A stretch of 10,048 nt of DNA from JBMNOU01 sp050943215 (GCA_050943215.1 JBMNOU010000062.1:1-10048); one strand, 5' to 3'. Shown: positions 1 through 5,632, counted from the stretch's first letter. Numbers and translations: made by a program. The notes: generated from the sequence alone by a model not told the origin.

Positions 1-9
1 CAACGCCTG

Positions 10-18
10 TGATATAAT
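10..18 (+). promoter_or_regulatory. Extended -10 promoter for the 55-aa membrane protein gene
   Basis: TGA followed by a perfect TATAAT at 13-18 makes a TGnTATAAT extended -10 element. The predicted transcription start is near 25, giving a leader of roughly 27 nt before the GTG start at 52. The -35 region lies outside the window, so only half of the promoter can be judged. The same extended -10 design recurs ahead of hisC and rpsF. Confidence 0.55.
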
Positions 19-51
19 AAAAACAAGTAATCTTAAGCGAGGCAGATAAAA

Positions 52-219
52 GTGGGTGCATTAAAAAACAGGTTGTCCAAGATTCTGTATACGATCCGCA
101 ACCCTGAATATGACGAACGGGACAAAGAATATAATAAAAAGCTAGGGATTATCCGTATCATGATTCTTCTCCCTTTTATCATAGCGGCAATTATTGTTTT
201 TTTGATGTCCTTAGAATAA
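52..219 (+). CDS. Small single-span membrane protein, hypothetical (55 aa, GTG start)
   Basis: This reading frame opens with GTG at 52 and closes with TAA at 217-219. A GCGAGG-like ribosome-binding site at 37-42 sits 9 nt before the GTG, and an in-frame TAA at 34-36 rules out an upstream start. The product has a basic, charged N-terminal half (about residues 1-32, including RNPEYDERDKEYNKK) and one strongly hydrophobic segment at about residues 33-51 (IIRIMILLPFIIAAIIVFLM), ending SLE. This suggests a single-pass inner-membrane protein with the charged part in the cytoplasm. I do not recognise the family. Support comes from a promoter at 10-18, a ribosome-binding site and a terminator at 293-330. 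The longer frame on the opposite strand over 33-266 is judged to be its shadow. The function is unknown. Confidence 0.6.
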   Translation: MGALKNRLSKILYTIRNPEYDERDKEYNKKLGIIRIMILLPFIIAAIIVFLMSLE

Positions 220-292
220 TAGAACATGATAATTATTATTGAGCAGTAACCGTAATCTAATAACATCTATGATCTTCATAATGGATACTGAA

Positions 293-330
293 AAAACGGT
301 AGATTGCGGGTTGTGCAATTCTACCGTTTT
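293..330. terminator. Bidirectional intrinsic terminator between two convergent small genes
   Basis: The arms AAAACGGTAGA-TTGC and GCAATTCTACCGTTTT pair over 15 bp with one bulged base, around a loop of about 7 nt (GGGTTGT). Read on the minus strand the hairpin is followed by a run of six T, so it should end the eight-cysteine gene (352-507). On the plus strand the tail is four T and it would serve the membrane-protein gene (52-219). The flanks, 220-292 and 331-351, show nothing else. Confidence 0.8.
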
Positions 331-351
331 ATGATTTGGTTTTGCAGATCT

Positions 352-507
352 TTATTCAAACATCTCCATACTCTGTTGACAATCGTTGCAATATCCGCTG
401 TACAAATCGTAGCAATCCTGACACATATATGAATTGCAACCCTTGCAATTTTGCATTGACCGGGTATCCATAGGTTTGTTGCAACATGAACAGTTCATTT
501 TTGACAT
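352..507 (-). CDS. Small eight-cysteine putative zinc-binding protein (51 aa)
   Basis: ATG at 507-505 reads to TAA at 354-352. The product has nine cysteines in 51 residues, arranged as four CxxC pairs: C6/C9 (with C8 between), C21/C24, C29/C32 and C40/C43. The spacing C-x2-C-x11-C-x2-C-x4-C-x2-C-x7-C-x2-C could hold two zinc ions, in a cross-brace (RING- or LIM-like) or tandem-knuckle fold, but it is far shorter than ordinary RING domains. The segment between the first and second pairs is polar. The last eight residues are acidic and carry no cysteine. A GAAAGGCGG ribosome-binding site (515-523) lies 7 nt before this ATG, which favours it over another-frame ATG at 514. I cannot assign a family. 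Partner binding through a zinc module is a guess from the composition. It appears to be monocistronic. Confidence 0.7.
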   Translation of the reverse strand: MSKMNCSCCNKPMDTRSMQNCKGCNSYMCQDCYDLYSGYCNDCQQSMEMFE

Positions 508-514
508 AACTCAT

Positions 515-523
515 CCGCCTTTC
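515..523 (-). promoter_or_regulatory. Ribosome-binding site deciding the start of the eight-cysteine gene
   Basis: On the minus strand GAAAGGCGG lies 7 nt before the ATG at 507 but directly abuts the ATG at 514, which opens a different frame of 52 codons. The spacing and the regular cysteine pairs both favour 507. The rest of the gap (524-601) is AT-rich. It has several -10-like words but no promoter that I would call firmly. Confidence 0.5.
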
Positions 524-601
524 TCTTAATTAATACAATTATTATTCTCTTTTATCCATTTTTAATACCCAAGTTTTTTATGTTAATAGATGCATAAAAT
601 G

Positions 602-629
602 AAAAAGGCTTGTCATTAAAACAAGTCCA
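602..629 (-). terminator. Intrinsic terminator after the tag-phospholipase operon
   Basis: On the minus strand GGACTTGT and ACAAGCC pair over 7 bp with one bulged A around a TTTAATG loop, followed at once by TTTTT. It begins about 18 nt past the phospholipase stop codon, as expected for the end of the two-gene operon. Confidence 0.7.
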
Positions 630-646
630 AATTGTTGATGGTCTGG

Positions 647-1483
647 TTATTCCCCTGCAAAATTTTTATCTCCAAATGACACGGGCAGTTGTTCTTCGAT
701 TATTTTGTTGATATATTCAAGCATGAAGTTGGTCATATCGCACGCGTCGCTTACCCCTTTTGATATTAAGTGTTGCATGTACCCATATTCATCTCGGGAA
801 AACAGCGACTCATCCCTATGCCTTGGATATAGCATAGTGCTCACGTCAAATCCGATAAAAGTACTTAACAATTTAATAACTATCTTTCCTGGCAACCTAA
901 CATTCGCCAAAGATCTTTTCGCTTTTGCAAAATGATATTGCGCCTGCCCGATGATGTTTGCGCCCAATTCTTTATTGTATACGTCTTTCGCAGCCGATAT
1001 ATACCAGCCAGTTACCCCAGGGCCCATATCTTTATACATGATCTCATAAAAAAAATTAAATTGATATGGGTCGATACCCCACTGTTCTTTGGCGCTATAA
1101 CTGTCCCACATCAACTCCATTGCATGATGAATATAAACATTTTTTCCTGCCTTTACATAGACAAATGGATGTGCATTTTTGTCTATCGCATAATGCGTTA
1201 TAAATCCAGCGATATATGAAATTAATTCATCTTTATCAAGGCCGCCATATTGCTTTAGATACCCTAGCGCATGAGTCATAAGCTCTCTTGTCTTGAGTTT
1301 ATGCATAGCAGTGCCAAGCGAAAGGCTATCTTTGGAATACCGCCAGGGCTGATAATTTCTAAAATAAAGTAAATCCGGGCCCTGACAACCAAGATAAAAT
1401 GCCATTTTATGCGAAATAGCTTTACTATCTATCCTTGCCAAGACCCTTTCTCCCGCCGCTCTGTGCGTAAGAAAAGCCGGCAT
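647..1483 (-). CDS. Zinc-dependent phospholipase C family protein, apparently cytoplasmic
   Basis: This 278-aa protein matches the zinc-dependent phospholipase C family (Bacillus cereus PLC and Clostridium alpha-toxin type), whose members hydrolyse phospholipid head groups using three Zn ions. The predicted metal ligands are in family order: H7, D37 in the GCQGPDLLYF motif, H61, H97 and D101 (HYAID), H105, H119 or H120, and E123. The H-x3-D and H-x3-E spacings match those of B. cereus PLC. The C-terminal part (about 150-278) has no motif I recognise. There is no signal peptide: the chain opens MPAFLTHRAAGERVL, so the protein should stay in the cytosol, unlike the secreted toxins. Its ATG lies 2 nt past the tag stop, and its ribosome-binding site (AAGGGAG, around 1494-1500) lies inside the last tag codons, so the genes are probably translationally coupled. 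The substrate is unknown, and true phospholipase activity is inferred. Confidence 0.85.
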   Translation of the reverse strand: MPAFLTHRAAGERVLARIDSKAISHKMAFYLGCQGPDLLYFRNYQPWRYSKDSLSLGTAMHKLKTRELMTHALGYLKQYGGLDKDELISYIAGFITHYAIDKNAHPFVYVKAGKNVYIHHAMELMWDSYSAKEQWGIDPYQFNFFYEIMYKDMGPGVTGWYISAAKDVYNKELGANIIGQAQYHFAKAKRSLANVRLPGKIVIKLLSTFIGFDVSTMLYPRHRDESLFSRDEYGYMQHLISKGVSDACDMTNFMLEYINKIIEEQLPVSFGDKNFAGE

Positions 1484-1485
1484 AT

Positions 1486-1989
1486 TTATTCTTCTCCCTT
1501 ATACAAAAAACACGACTTTTCGTGTCCCTCTATCGCACCTACGCTCATTAAAAAAGATGAACATATTGTGGGTCCCAAAAACCGGTACCCTTTCTTTTTT
1601 AGGTTTATAGAAAGTTCTTCCCCACTTTTGCATGAATATACCCAGCGACTGAAACTGCCTTGCTTTACGAACAACAATTGATGGGCCTTGGCGTTATGGA
1701 TAACAGCTTCTATCTTGTGCCTATTGCGTATGATACGGCTGTCGCTCATCATCCTTTCTACATCTTTTTCAGTCATTTTTGATATTTTTACAGGGTCAAA
1801 ATCATAAAAACATTGCCGCAACGCATCACGCTTTGCAAGCACGATACGCCACGAAAGCCCGGCTTGAAAGCATTCCAGACAAAGCTTTTCAAATAGGTCG
1901 TTATCGCAATCTTTTTTTTGCCCATATTCGGCATCATGATATTCTATTATAAGCGGGTCGTTTTCTTTAGCCCAACTGCATCTGTTCAT
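1486..1989 (-). CDS. tag: DNA-3-methyladenine glycosylase I
   Basis: Tag removes 3-methyladenine from alkylated DNA as the first step of base-excision repair. The 167-aa product aligns along its whole length with E. coli Tag. It keeps the Zn-snap ligands C4, H18, H156 and C160, the base-pocket residues Y17, E39 (of the LECFQAGLSW motif) and W47, and the RCxW start and YHDxEYG motif. It is about 20 residues shorter than the E. coli protein. The loss falls between residues 111 and 127, ahead of the LKKKGYRFLGPTICSSFL segment, and leaves every listed ligand in place. It is the first gene of a two-gene operon with the phospholipase C-like gene. No clear Shine-Dalgarno sequence precedes the ATG, and the likely -10 box ends 6 nt before it, so the mRNA may be leaderless. 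The start is fixed by the conserved N-terminus (MNRCSW). Confidence 0.93.
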   Translation of the reverse strand: MNRCSWAKENDPLIIEYHDAEYGQKKDCDNDLFEKLCLECFQAGLSWRIVLAKRDALRQCFYDFDPVKISKMTEKDVERMMSDSRIIRNRHKIEAVIHNAKAHQLLFVKQGSFSRWVYSCKSGEELSINLKKKGYRFLGPTICSSFLMSVGAIEGHEKSCFLYKGEE

Positions 1990-1990
1990 G

Positions 1991-2013
1991 CTTCGATTCT
2001 ATCATGTTCGAAG
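1991..2013. repeat. Inverted repeat CTTCGA-N11-TCGAAG over the tag promoter
   Basis: Perfect 6-bp arms (CTTCGA at 1991-1996, TCGAAG at 2008-2013) are separated by 11 bp that contain the tag -10 box. The size and placement would suit a dimeric repressor site controlling tag, and perhaps the divergent hisC. Arms this short can also arise by chance, and no known operator consensus fits. Confidence 0.35.
1996..2004 (-). promoter_or_regulatory. Extended -10 promoter for tag, directly at the start codon
   Basis: On the minus strand TGA-TAGAAT (-10 box at 1996-2001) ends 6 nt before the tag ATG, which puts the predicted transcription start at or within a base or two of the A of ATG. A poor -35 (TTCAAT) lies 19 nt upstream, so the element would rely on its TGn extension. 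If correct, tag is translated from a leaderless mRNA. Confidence 0.4.
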
Positions 2014-2021
2014 ATAAATTA

Positions 2022-2052
2022 TTGAAGTTTTTTTAAATTATTATGATATAAT
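2022..2052 (+). promoter_or_regulatory. Promoter of hisC
   Basis: A TGA-TATAAT extended -10 (TATAAT at 2047-2052) has a TTGAAG -35-like word at 2022-2027 with a slightly long 19-bp spacer. The predicted start is near 2059, giving a leader of about 20 nt. It stands back to back with the tag promoter, with about 20 bp between the two elements. Confidence 0.6.
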
Positions 2053-2071
2053 GGAGTAAAATTTATTGTTT

Positions 2072-2077
2072 GGAGGT
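2072..2077 (+). promoter_or_regulatory. hisC ribosome-binding site (start ambiguity)
   Basis: GGAGGT at 2072-2077 is close to ideal. It lies only 2-3 nt before the ATG at 2080 but 5-6 nt before the adjacent in-frame GTG at 2083. By spacing GTG may be the real start; by codon preference ATG is. The protein differs by one residue. Confidence 0.7.
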
Positions 2078-2079
2078 CG

Positions 2080-3129
2080 ATGGTGCAAAACTATCTCAGC
2101 AATAAAGCCGCCAGCATCAAACCCTATACGGCAGGCATGCAGCCAAAAGATAAAAACATTATCAAACTGAACACAAACGAGAACCCATATCCGCCTTCTC
2201 CTAAAACACTTGAGGCATATAAAGACTTTGATTTAGCAGCACTACGGCTCTATCCGCGCCCAGATGGCGGTGTGCTCAAGAGCACCATTGCAAAGATCTA
2301 TAACCTGCCGGAAAACTATGTCTTTTGTGGCAATGGTTCGGATGAAGTCCTAGCGTTTGCTTTCAATGCGTTTTTTGACTCGGATATCATGTTTCCCGAT
2401 GTGACATATAGTTTCTATCCTGTCTGGGCATCGCTTTTTAGCATTACATATAAAACTCTGCCGGTTAACAACGATTTTACAATACCGGTTAAAAAGCTTT
2501 ACGCAAAAGGCGTCGTGCTTGCAAACCCTAATGCACCGACAGGCATCGCGCTTGAGCCCCGCGATATCGAGTACGTTTTATCTAGCAACAAGAACAGCGT
2601 GGTAATTGTCGATGAGGCCTACGCGGCTTTCGGCGCTCAGAGCGTGGCGCCGCTTGTGCCTAAGTTCCCAAACCTGCTCGTCATCAATACACTCTCAAAA
2701 TCACACGCACTGGCCGGTATGCGTATCGGTTATGCAATTGGCCAGCCGCATTTGATTAGCGGTCTTAATCGTATCAAAGATAGTTTTAATTCGTACCCTG
2801 TAGATATGGTCGCGCAAACCGTGGGGAGCGCGGCACTTTCGGATACCCTTTATTACGCAGATATTGCAAAAAAAATCATTGCCACCAGAGAAGATACGGC
2901 AACTGCGCTTACACGCCTTGGTTTTAACGTTCTGCCATCCTGCGCAAATTTTCTGTTCGTCACAAAAAAAGGCCAAAGTGCTATCCGCCTCAAAGATTAC
3001 CTTGAACGCAGTCATATTTATGTCCGCTATTTCAGGGCGCCCAGGATTTCGGAATACCTGCGCATATCGATTGGCACCAACGACCAAATGGCGGCGCTTC
3101 TGCAGAAAATCCGCGATTTTAACGGTTAA
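2080..3129 (+). CDS. hisC: Histidinol-phosphate aminotransferase (PLP fold type I)
   Basis: This 349-aa aminotransferase has the usual HisC length. HisC converts imidazole-acetol phosphate and glutamate to histidinol phosphate and 2-oxoglutarate in histidine synthesis. Visible features are the N-terminal LNTNENPYPPSP motif, LRLYPRPDGG, the cofactor-binding N151 in NPNAPTG (149-155), D178 and Y181 in VDEAYAAF, the Schiff-base K207 in SKSHALAGMRIGY, and the carboxylate-binding R328 in YLRISIGT. The gene stands alone with its own promoter and no other his gene nearby. An orphan HisC of this kind could instead serve aromatic or other transamination, and sequence reading alone cannot separate these. 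No terminator follows: its stop lies 11 bp inside the convergent sugar-phosphate mutase gene. The initiator may be GTG 2083. Confidence 0.88.
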   Translation: MVQNYLSNKAASIKPYTAGMQPKDKNIIKLNTNENPYPPSPKTLEAYKDFDLAALRLYPRPDGGVLKSTIAKIYNLPENYVFCGNGSDEVLAFAFNAFFDSDIMFPDVTYSFYPVWASLFSITYKTLPVNNDFTIPVKKLYAKGVVLANPNAPTGIALEPRDIEYVLSSNKNSVVIVDEAYAAFGAQSVAPLVPKFPNLLVINTLSKSHALAGMRIGYAIGQPHLISGLNRIKDSFNSYPVDMVAQTVGSAALSDTLYYADIAKKIIATREDTATALTRLGFNVLPSCANFLFVTKKGQSAIRLKDYLERSHIYVRYFRAPRISEYLRISIGTNDQMAALLQKIRDFNG

Positions 3130-4825
3130 TGTCGATCATGGCTCTCGCATCTCTTTCAAGCTCTTTCATAAGCTGATCGCAGGCTTCGTTCGACTGCTCG
3201 CGCGCACCGAAATAGACCCGCAGTTTCGGTTCTGTACCTGATGGCCTTATACAAAACCAGCCTTTATCCAGCGTAAACGAAAGCGCATTCTCACTTGGAA
3301 AATCGATATGCCTTATGCCGCTAGAGTCCTTGACAACGCCGCTTAAATAGTCCGTAAAGCAGCTGACATTCTGCCTGCCAAGCACGGAAGGCGGGCTGTT
3401 GCGAAGGCTCTGCATGATGGTCTTGACTTTATCCATACCGCCTGTGCAATCAAGCATGGCATCCAAGACCTTCTCTTTATGCCATCCGTATTTTTGATAC
3501 AATGCCCTTAGCCTCTGGTACAGCGTCTCTCCGTTCTTTTTGCATTCGCACAGCACTTCGAGCAAAAGCAGTCCCGCCATGATCCCGTCTTTGTCCGCCA
3601 AAAAGCCATCCGCCAAAAAGCCGCAGCTTTCCTCAAAACCGAATACGAACTGCCTATTTTCAAGCCTGTTCATGGCATCTGCGATGTACTTAAAACCTGT
3701 CGGCACCGTAAGACATTCAATACCGTATCTTTGAGCGATCTCATCAGCCATCCTTGTGGATACAAACGATTTGACGATATAATCCGATGTTTTGAGCAAT
3801 CCAGAATCTTTCCTTTGCCGAAGCAAATAATCAACGATGATGCAACCAACCTGGTTGCCCGATAGCATTATAAATGCTCCGTTTTCATTCGGTATCGCCG
3901 CGCCAAGCCTATCAGCGTCCGGGTCGGTTCCAAACGCAATATCAGCGCCAACCGCTTGTGCCAGCGCAATCGCTTTTTTCATAGCTCTTTCGTCTTCAGG
4001 ATTTGGAGCAATCAGCCCCGGGAATTCAGGATCAGGAGAGATTTGGTCTTCCACCAGTGTATACCGGTAAGGCATGTTTTTTAAAACACCCGAAAATGTG
4101 CGCATTCCCGTGCCAAAAAGCGGAGTGTAGACGAAATGGATATCACCTGCGTATCTTTGTACATTCTCCGGCCTCTTGGCCATTTCAATAAGCCGCTGAT
4201 AATATGCATTATCGATACTGTCCCCCAGCATGACAAGCAGCCCTTTTTGAATAGCTTCGTCTTTATTCATGCTAAGAACCCGGTCAAAGCCGCCAACAGC
4301 TTCAATAAGCTTGGTGACCTGAGCCGACGCTTCACTCAAAAGCTGCCCGCCCCAGGAAGCATACGCTTTATATCCATTGTAATCCTTTGGATTATGGCTG
4401 GCCGTAATAACCACACCTCCAAATGCCTGAAGGTGTCGGATTGCAAAAGAAAGCTCGGGAACGCTCGTGGCTTTATCAAACAAATAAGCCTTAATGCCAT
4501 TTGCTGCAAAACACAGTGCGGCTGTTTGCGCAAACAGTTTAGAATTTTTGCGCGTATCGTAAGCAATTACCATACCGGCGGTTTGCCCGCCCTTTCCTTT
4601 CACATATTCTGAAAGTCCCTGCGTAGCACGCCCCACCGTATAGACGTTCATTCGGTTTGTTCCAGCACCCAATTTGCTCCGAAGCCCTGCTGTTCCGAAT
4701 CGCAGTTCGGTTGAAAAACGGCTTTTAATCTCTGTCTCGTTGTCCTCGATATTTAGCAGCTCCGCCGCAACCTCAGCATCATCAGCCATCTCTTTCCACT
4801 GTTTGTACGTTTCTTTGTGTCCCAT
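3119..4825 (-). CDS. Phosphoglucomutase / phosphomannomutase (alpha-D-phosphohexomutase)
   Basis: The enzyme interconverts hexose 1- and 6-phosphates (glucose and/or mannose), feeding nucleotide-sugar and envelope polymer synthesis. With the start at 4825 it is 568 aa, matching the long PgcA/PGM2-type enzymes. Landmarks in order are the RFGTAGLRSKLGAGTNRMN N-terminal motif (42-60), the phosphoserine loop TASHNPKDYNGYK with catalytic S143, the Mg-binding loop DPDADR (301-306, aspartates 301, 303, 305), the sugar-recognition loop GFEESCG (396-402), and the C-terminal phosphate-binding RPSGTEPK (527-534). I chose this start because GGCGGAGG lies 5 nt before it. An in-frame ATG at 4861 would add 12 residues (MKHNSIMTAEVL) with no ribosome-binding site and would span the -10 box. 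The gene is monocistronic and converges on hisC. Glucose versus mannose preference cannot be told here. Confidence 0.93.
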   Translation of the reverse strand: MGHKETYKQWKEMADDAEVAAELLNIEDNETEIKSRFSTELRFGTAGLRSKLGAGTNRMNVYTVGRATQGLSEYVKGKGGQTAGMVIAYDTRKNSKLFAQTAALCFAANGIKAYLFDKATSVPELSFAIRHLQAFGGVVITASHNPKDYNGYKAYASWGGQLLSEASAQVTKLIEAVGGFDRVLSMNKDEAIQKGLLVMLGDSIDNAYYQRLIEMAKRPENVQRYAGDIHFVYTPLFGTGMRTFSGVLKNMPYRYTLVEDQISPDPEFPGLIAPNPEDERAMKKAIALAQAVGADIAFGTDPDADRLGAAIPNENGAFIMLSGNQVGCIIVDYLLRQRKDSGLLKTSDYIVKSFVSTRMADEIAQRYGIECLTVPTGFKYIADAMNRLENRQFVFGFEESCGFLADGFLADKDGIMAGLLLLEVLCECKKNGETLYQRLRALYQKYGWHKEKVLDAMLDCTGGMDKVKTIMQSLRNSPPSVLGRQNVSCFTDYLSGVVKDSSGIRHIDFPSENALSFTLDKGWFCIRPSGTEPKLRVYFGAREQSNEACDQLMKELERDARAMIDINR

Positions 4826-4830
4826 AAGAA

Positions 4831-4838
4831 CCTCCGCC
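4831..4838 (-). promoter_or_regulatory. Ribosome-binding site fixing the mutase start
   Basis: GGCGGAGG on the minus strand lies 5 nt before the ATG at 4825 and fits initiation there. It is inconsistent with the upstream in-frame ATG at 4861. Confidence 0.8.
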
Positions 4839-4841
4839 GTC

Positions 4842-4847
4842 ATTATA
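4842..4847 (-). promoter_or_regulatory. Possible -10 box of the mutase gene
   Basis: A perfect TATAAT on the minus strand would start transcription near 4835, almost at the ribosome-binding site, giving a leader of only about 10 nt. The -35 region (TTTTAA with a 17-bp spacer) is weak. A second word, CATAAT at 4850-4855, would give a leader of about 18 nt. The gene lies beyond the 4896-4926 terminator, so it needs a promoter here. Confidence 0.4.
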
Positions 4848-4870
4848 CTATTATGCTTCAAAAATTAAAA

Positions 4871-4880
4871 GGCTATAGCC
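4871..4880. repeat. 10-bp perfect palindrome GGCTATAGCC
   Basis: A loopless 10-bp dyad flanked by AAAA and ATTTT lies just upstream of the likely mutase promoter and about 16 bp past the ribosomal-operon terminator. It could be a regulator site. As RNA it would form only a 3-bp stem, so it is not a good terminator. It may be chance. Confidence 0.25.
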
Positions 4881-4895
4881 ATTTTAAGAGCGTAT

Positions 4896-4926
4896 AAAAA
4901 GAGAGTGGATACCCACTCTCTTTTTT
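4896..4926 (-). terminator. Strong intrinsic terminator of the rpsF-ssb-rpsR operon
   Basis: A perfect GAGAGTGG/CCACTCTC stem with a 4-nt loop is extended by A/T pairs on both sides (AAAAA and TTTTTT). On the minus strand it begins 8 nt past the rpsR stop and ends in TTTTT. It also separates the ribosomal operon from the downstream sugar-phosphate mutase gene. Confidence 0.92.
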
Positions 4927-4933
4927 GTATCAA

Positions 4934-5182
4934 TCAGTCTTGGGAATAAGGCAAAAGCGCCATCACTCTCGCACGCTTTATTGCCATCGCCAGCAGTCTT
5001 TGATGCTTTGCACATACGCCCGATGTACGTCTTGGCTGAATCTTTCCGCGCTCCGTCAAAAACCTTTTTAATTTCCCGATATCCTTATAATCAATACTTT
5101 TTGATTTATCGGCACAAAACGCGCATATCTTACGTCTTGGCCTGCCCCTGCGCATTCTTCTTTGTGATTTATCGTCATTCAT
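4934..5182 (-). CDS. rpsR: 30S ribosomal protein bS18, zinc-ribbon (C+) form
   Basis: S18 binds the 30S platform beside S6. This 82-aa product shows the family signatures IDYKDIGKLKRFLTERGKIQPRR and the C-terminal IKRARVMALLPY. The basic N-terminus (RRMRRGRPRRK) is followed by C20-AF-C23, and later C57-AK-H60, giving a CxxC...CxxH set able to bind zinc. Bacillus subtilis S18 lacks these cysteines, so this is the C+ version known for several ribosomal proteins. It is the last gene of the operon. An AAGGAG ribosome-binding site (around 5191-5197) lies 8 nt before the ATG, and a strong terminator follows. The gap to ssb is 24 nt. Confidence 0.97.
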   Translation of the reverse strand: MNDDKSQRRMRRGRPRRKICAFCADKSKSIDYKDIGKLKRFLTERGKIQPRRTSGVCAKHQRLLAMAIKRARVMALLPYSQD

Positions 5183-5206
5183 AACGTTTTCTCCTTATCA
5201 TTTTGA

Positions 5207-5617
5207 CTAAAAAGGCATCTGTTCATCATCCAAAGGTTCAAAATCGTCCGGCTCATCTCCAAAAAGACCAGCATCATTGGGTGGCGGGACATCCGTCCTT
5301 GCACCGCCTTCACCTTTTGGAGATAGAAACTCGACTTCATCGGCAACAATCTCGGTTACATAGCGCCTCTCACCGTTGTTCGCCTCATAACTTCTCGTCT
5401 GTATCCGTCCTGATACGCCTACTTTACGGCCTTTGCTTAAAAATTTAGAGCAATTTTCGGCCAATGCCCGCCATGTCACCACAGGAATAAAATCTGTTTC
5501 GTCACGGTTAAACGAGCGGCTGACCGCTACCGTAAACGTACACACTGAGATACCCGAACCGGTTGTCCTCAGCTCGGGGTCTTTTGTCAGATTTCCGATA
5601 ATGGTTGCTCTGTTCAT
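5207..5617 (-). CDS. ssb: Single-stranded DNA-binding protein
   Basis: SSB coats single-stranded DNA in replication, repair and recombination. The 136-aa protein has the OB fold at about residues 1-105, beginning MNRATIIGNLTKDPELR and including VTWRALAENCSKFLSKGRKVGVSGRIQTRSY in the core. A short acidic, Pro/Gly-containing linker (about 105-129) leads to the C-terminal partner-binding tip DDEQMPF, a variant of the usual DDDIPF. The gene sits between rpsF and rpsR as in most Firmicutes. The ATG is 15 nt beyond the rpsF stop, and its ribosome-binding site (AGGCAGGG) is weaker than those of its neighbours, so translation may rely partly on coupling from rpsF. The linker is short for a Firmicute SSB. 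Confidence 0.97.
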   Translation of the reverse strand: MNRATIIGNLTKDPELRTTGSGISVCTFTVAVSRSFNRDETDFIPVVTWRALAENCSKFLSKGRKVGVSGRIQTRSYEANNGERRYVTEIVADEVEFLSPKGEGGARTDVPPPNDAGLFGDEPDDFEPLDDEQMPF

Positions 5618-5632
5618 AATATTACCCTGCCT

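Noticed and set aside
33..266. 77-codon minus-strand frame at the left edge
   Set aside because: It overlaps the plus-strand gene at 52-219 and the gap behind it, has no convincing ribosome-binding site and has low-complexity Ile/Arg/Tyr-rich content. The opposite strand carries promoter, ribosome-binding site and a plausible membrane protein.
356..514. 52-codon minus-strand frame starting at ATG 514
   Set aside because: The ribosome-binding site directly abuts this ATG, with no spacing, and the product has no cysteine pattern or motif. The frame starting at 507 explains both the spacing and the regular CxxC pairs.
1997..2013. LexA/SOS box ahead of tag
   Set aside because: Only one half-site (CGAAC on the minus strand) is present. 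The opposing GTTCG-like half is missing at the required spacing, so the DNA-repair context alone does not justify an SOS call.
4136..4612. 158-codon plus-strand frame inside the mutase gene
   Set aside because: It is antisense to conserved coding sequence, including the phosphoserine loop, and has no recognisable motif. It is a shadow of the real gene. The same applies to the other long antisense frames, for example 2701-3087 and 8988-9419.
4826..4861. 12-residue N-terminal extension of the mutase
   Set aside because: The extension would run across the likely -10 box and the GGAGG ribosome-binding site, and the ATG at 4861 has no ribosome-binding site of its own.
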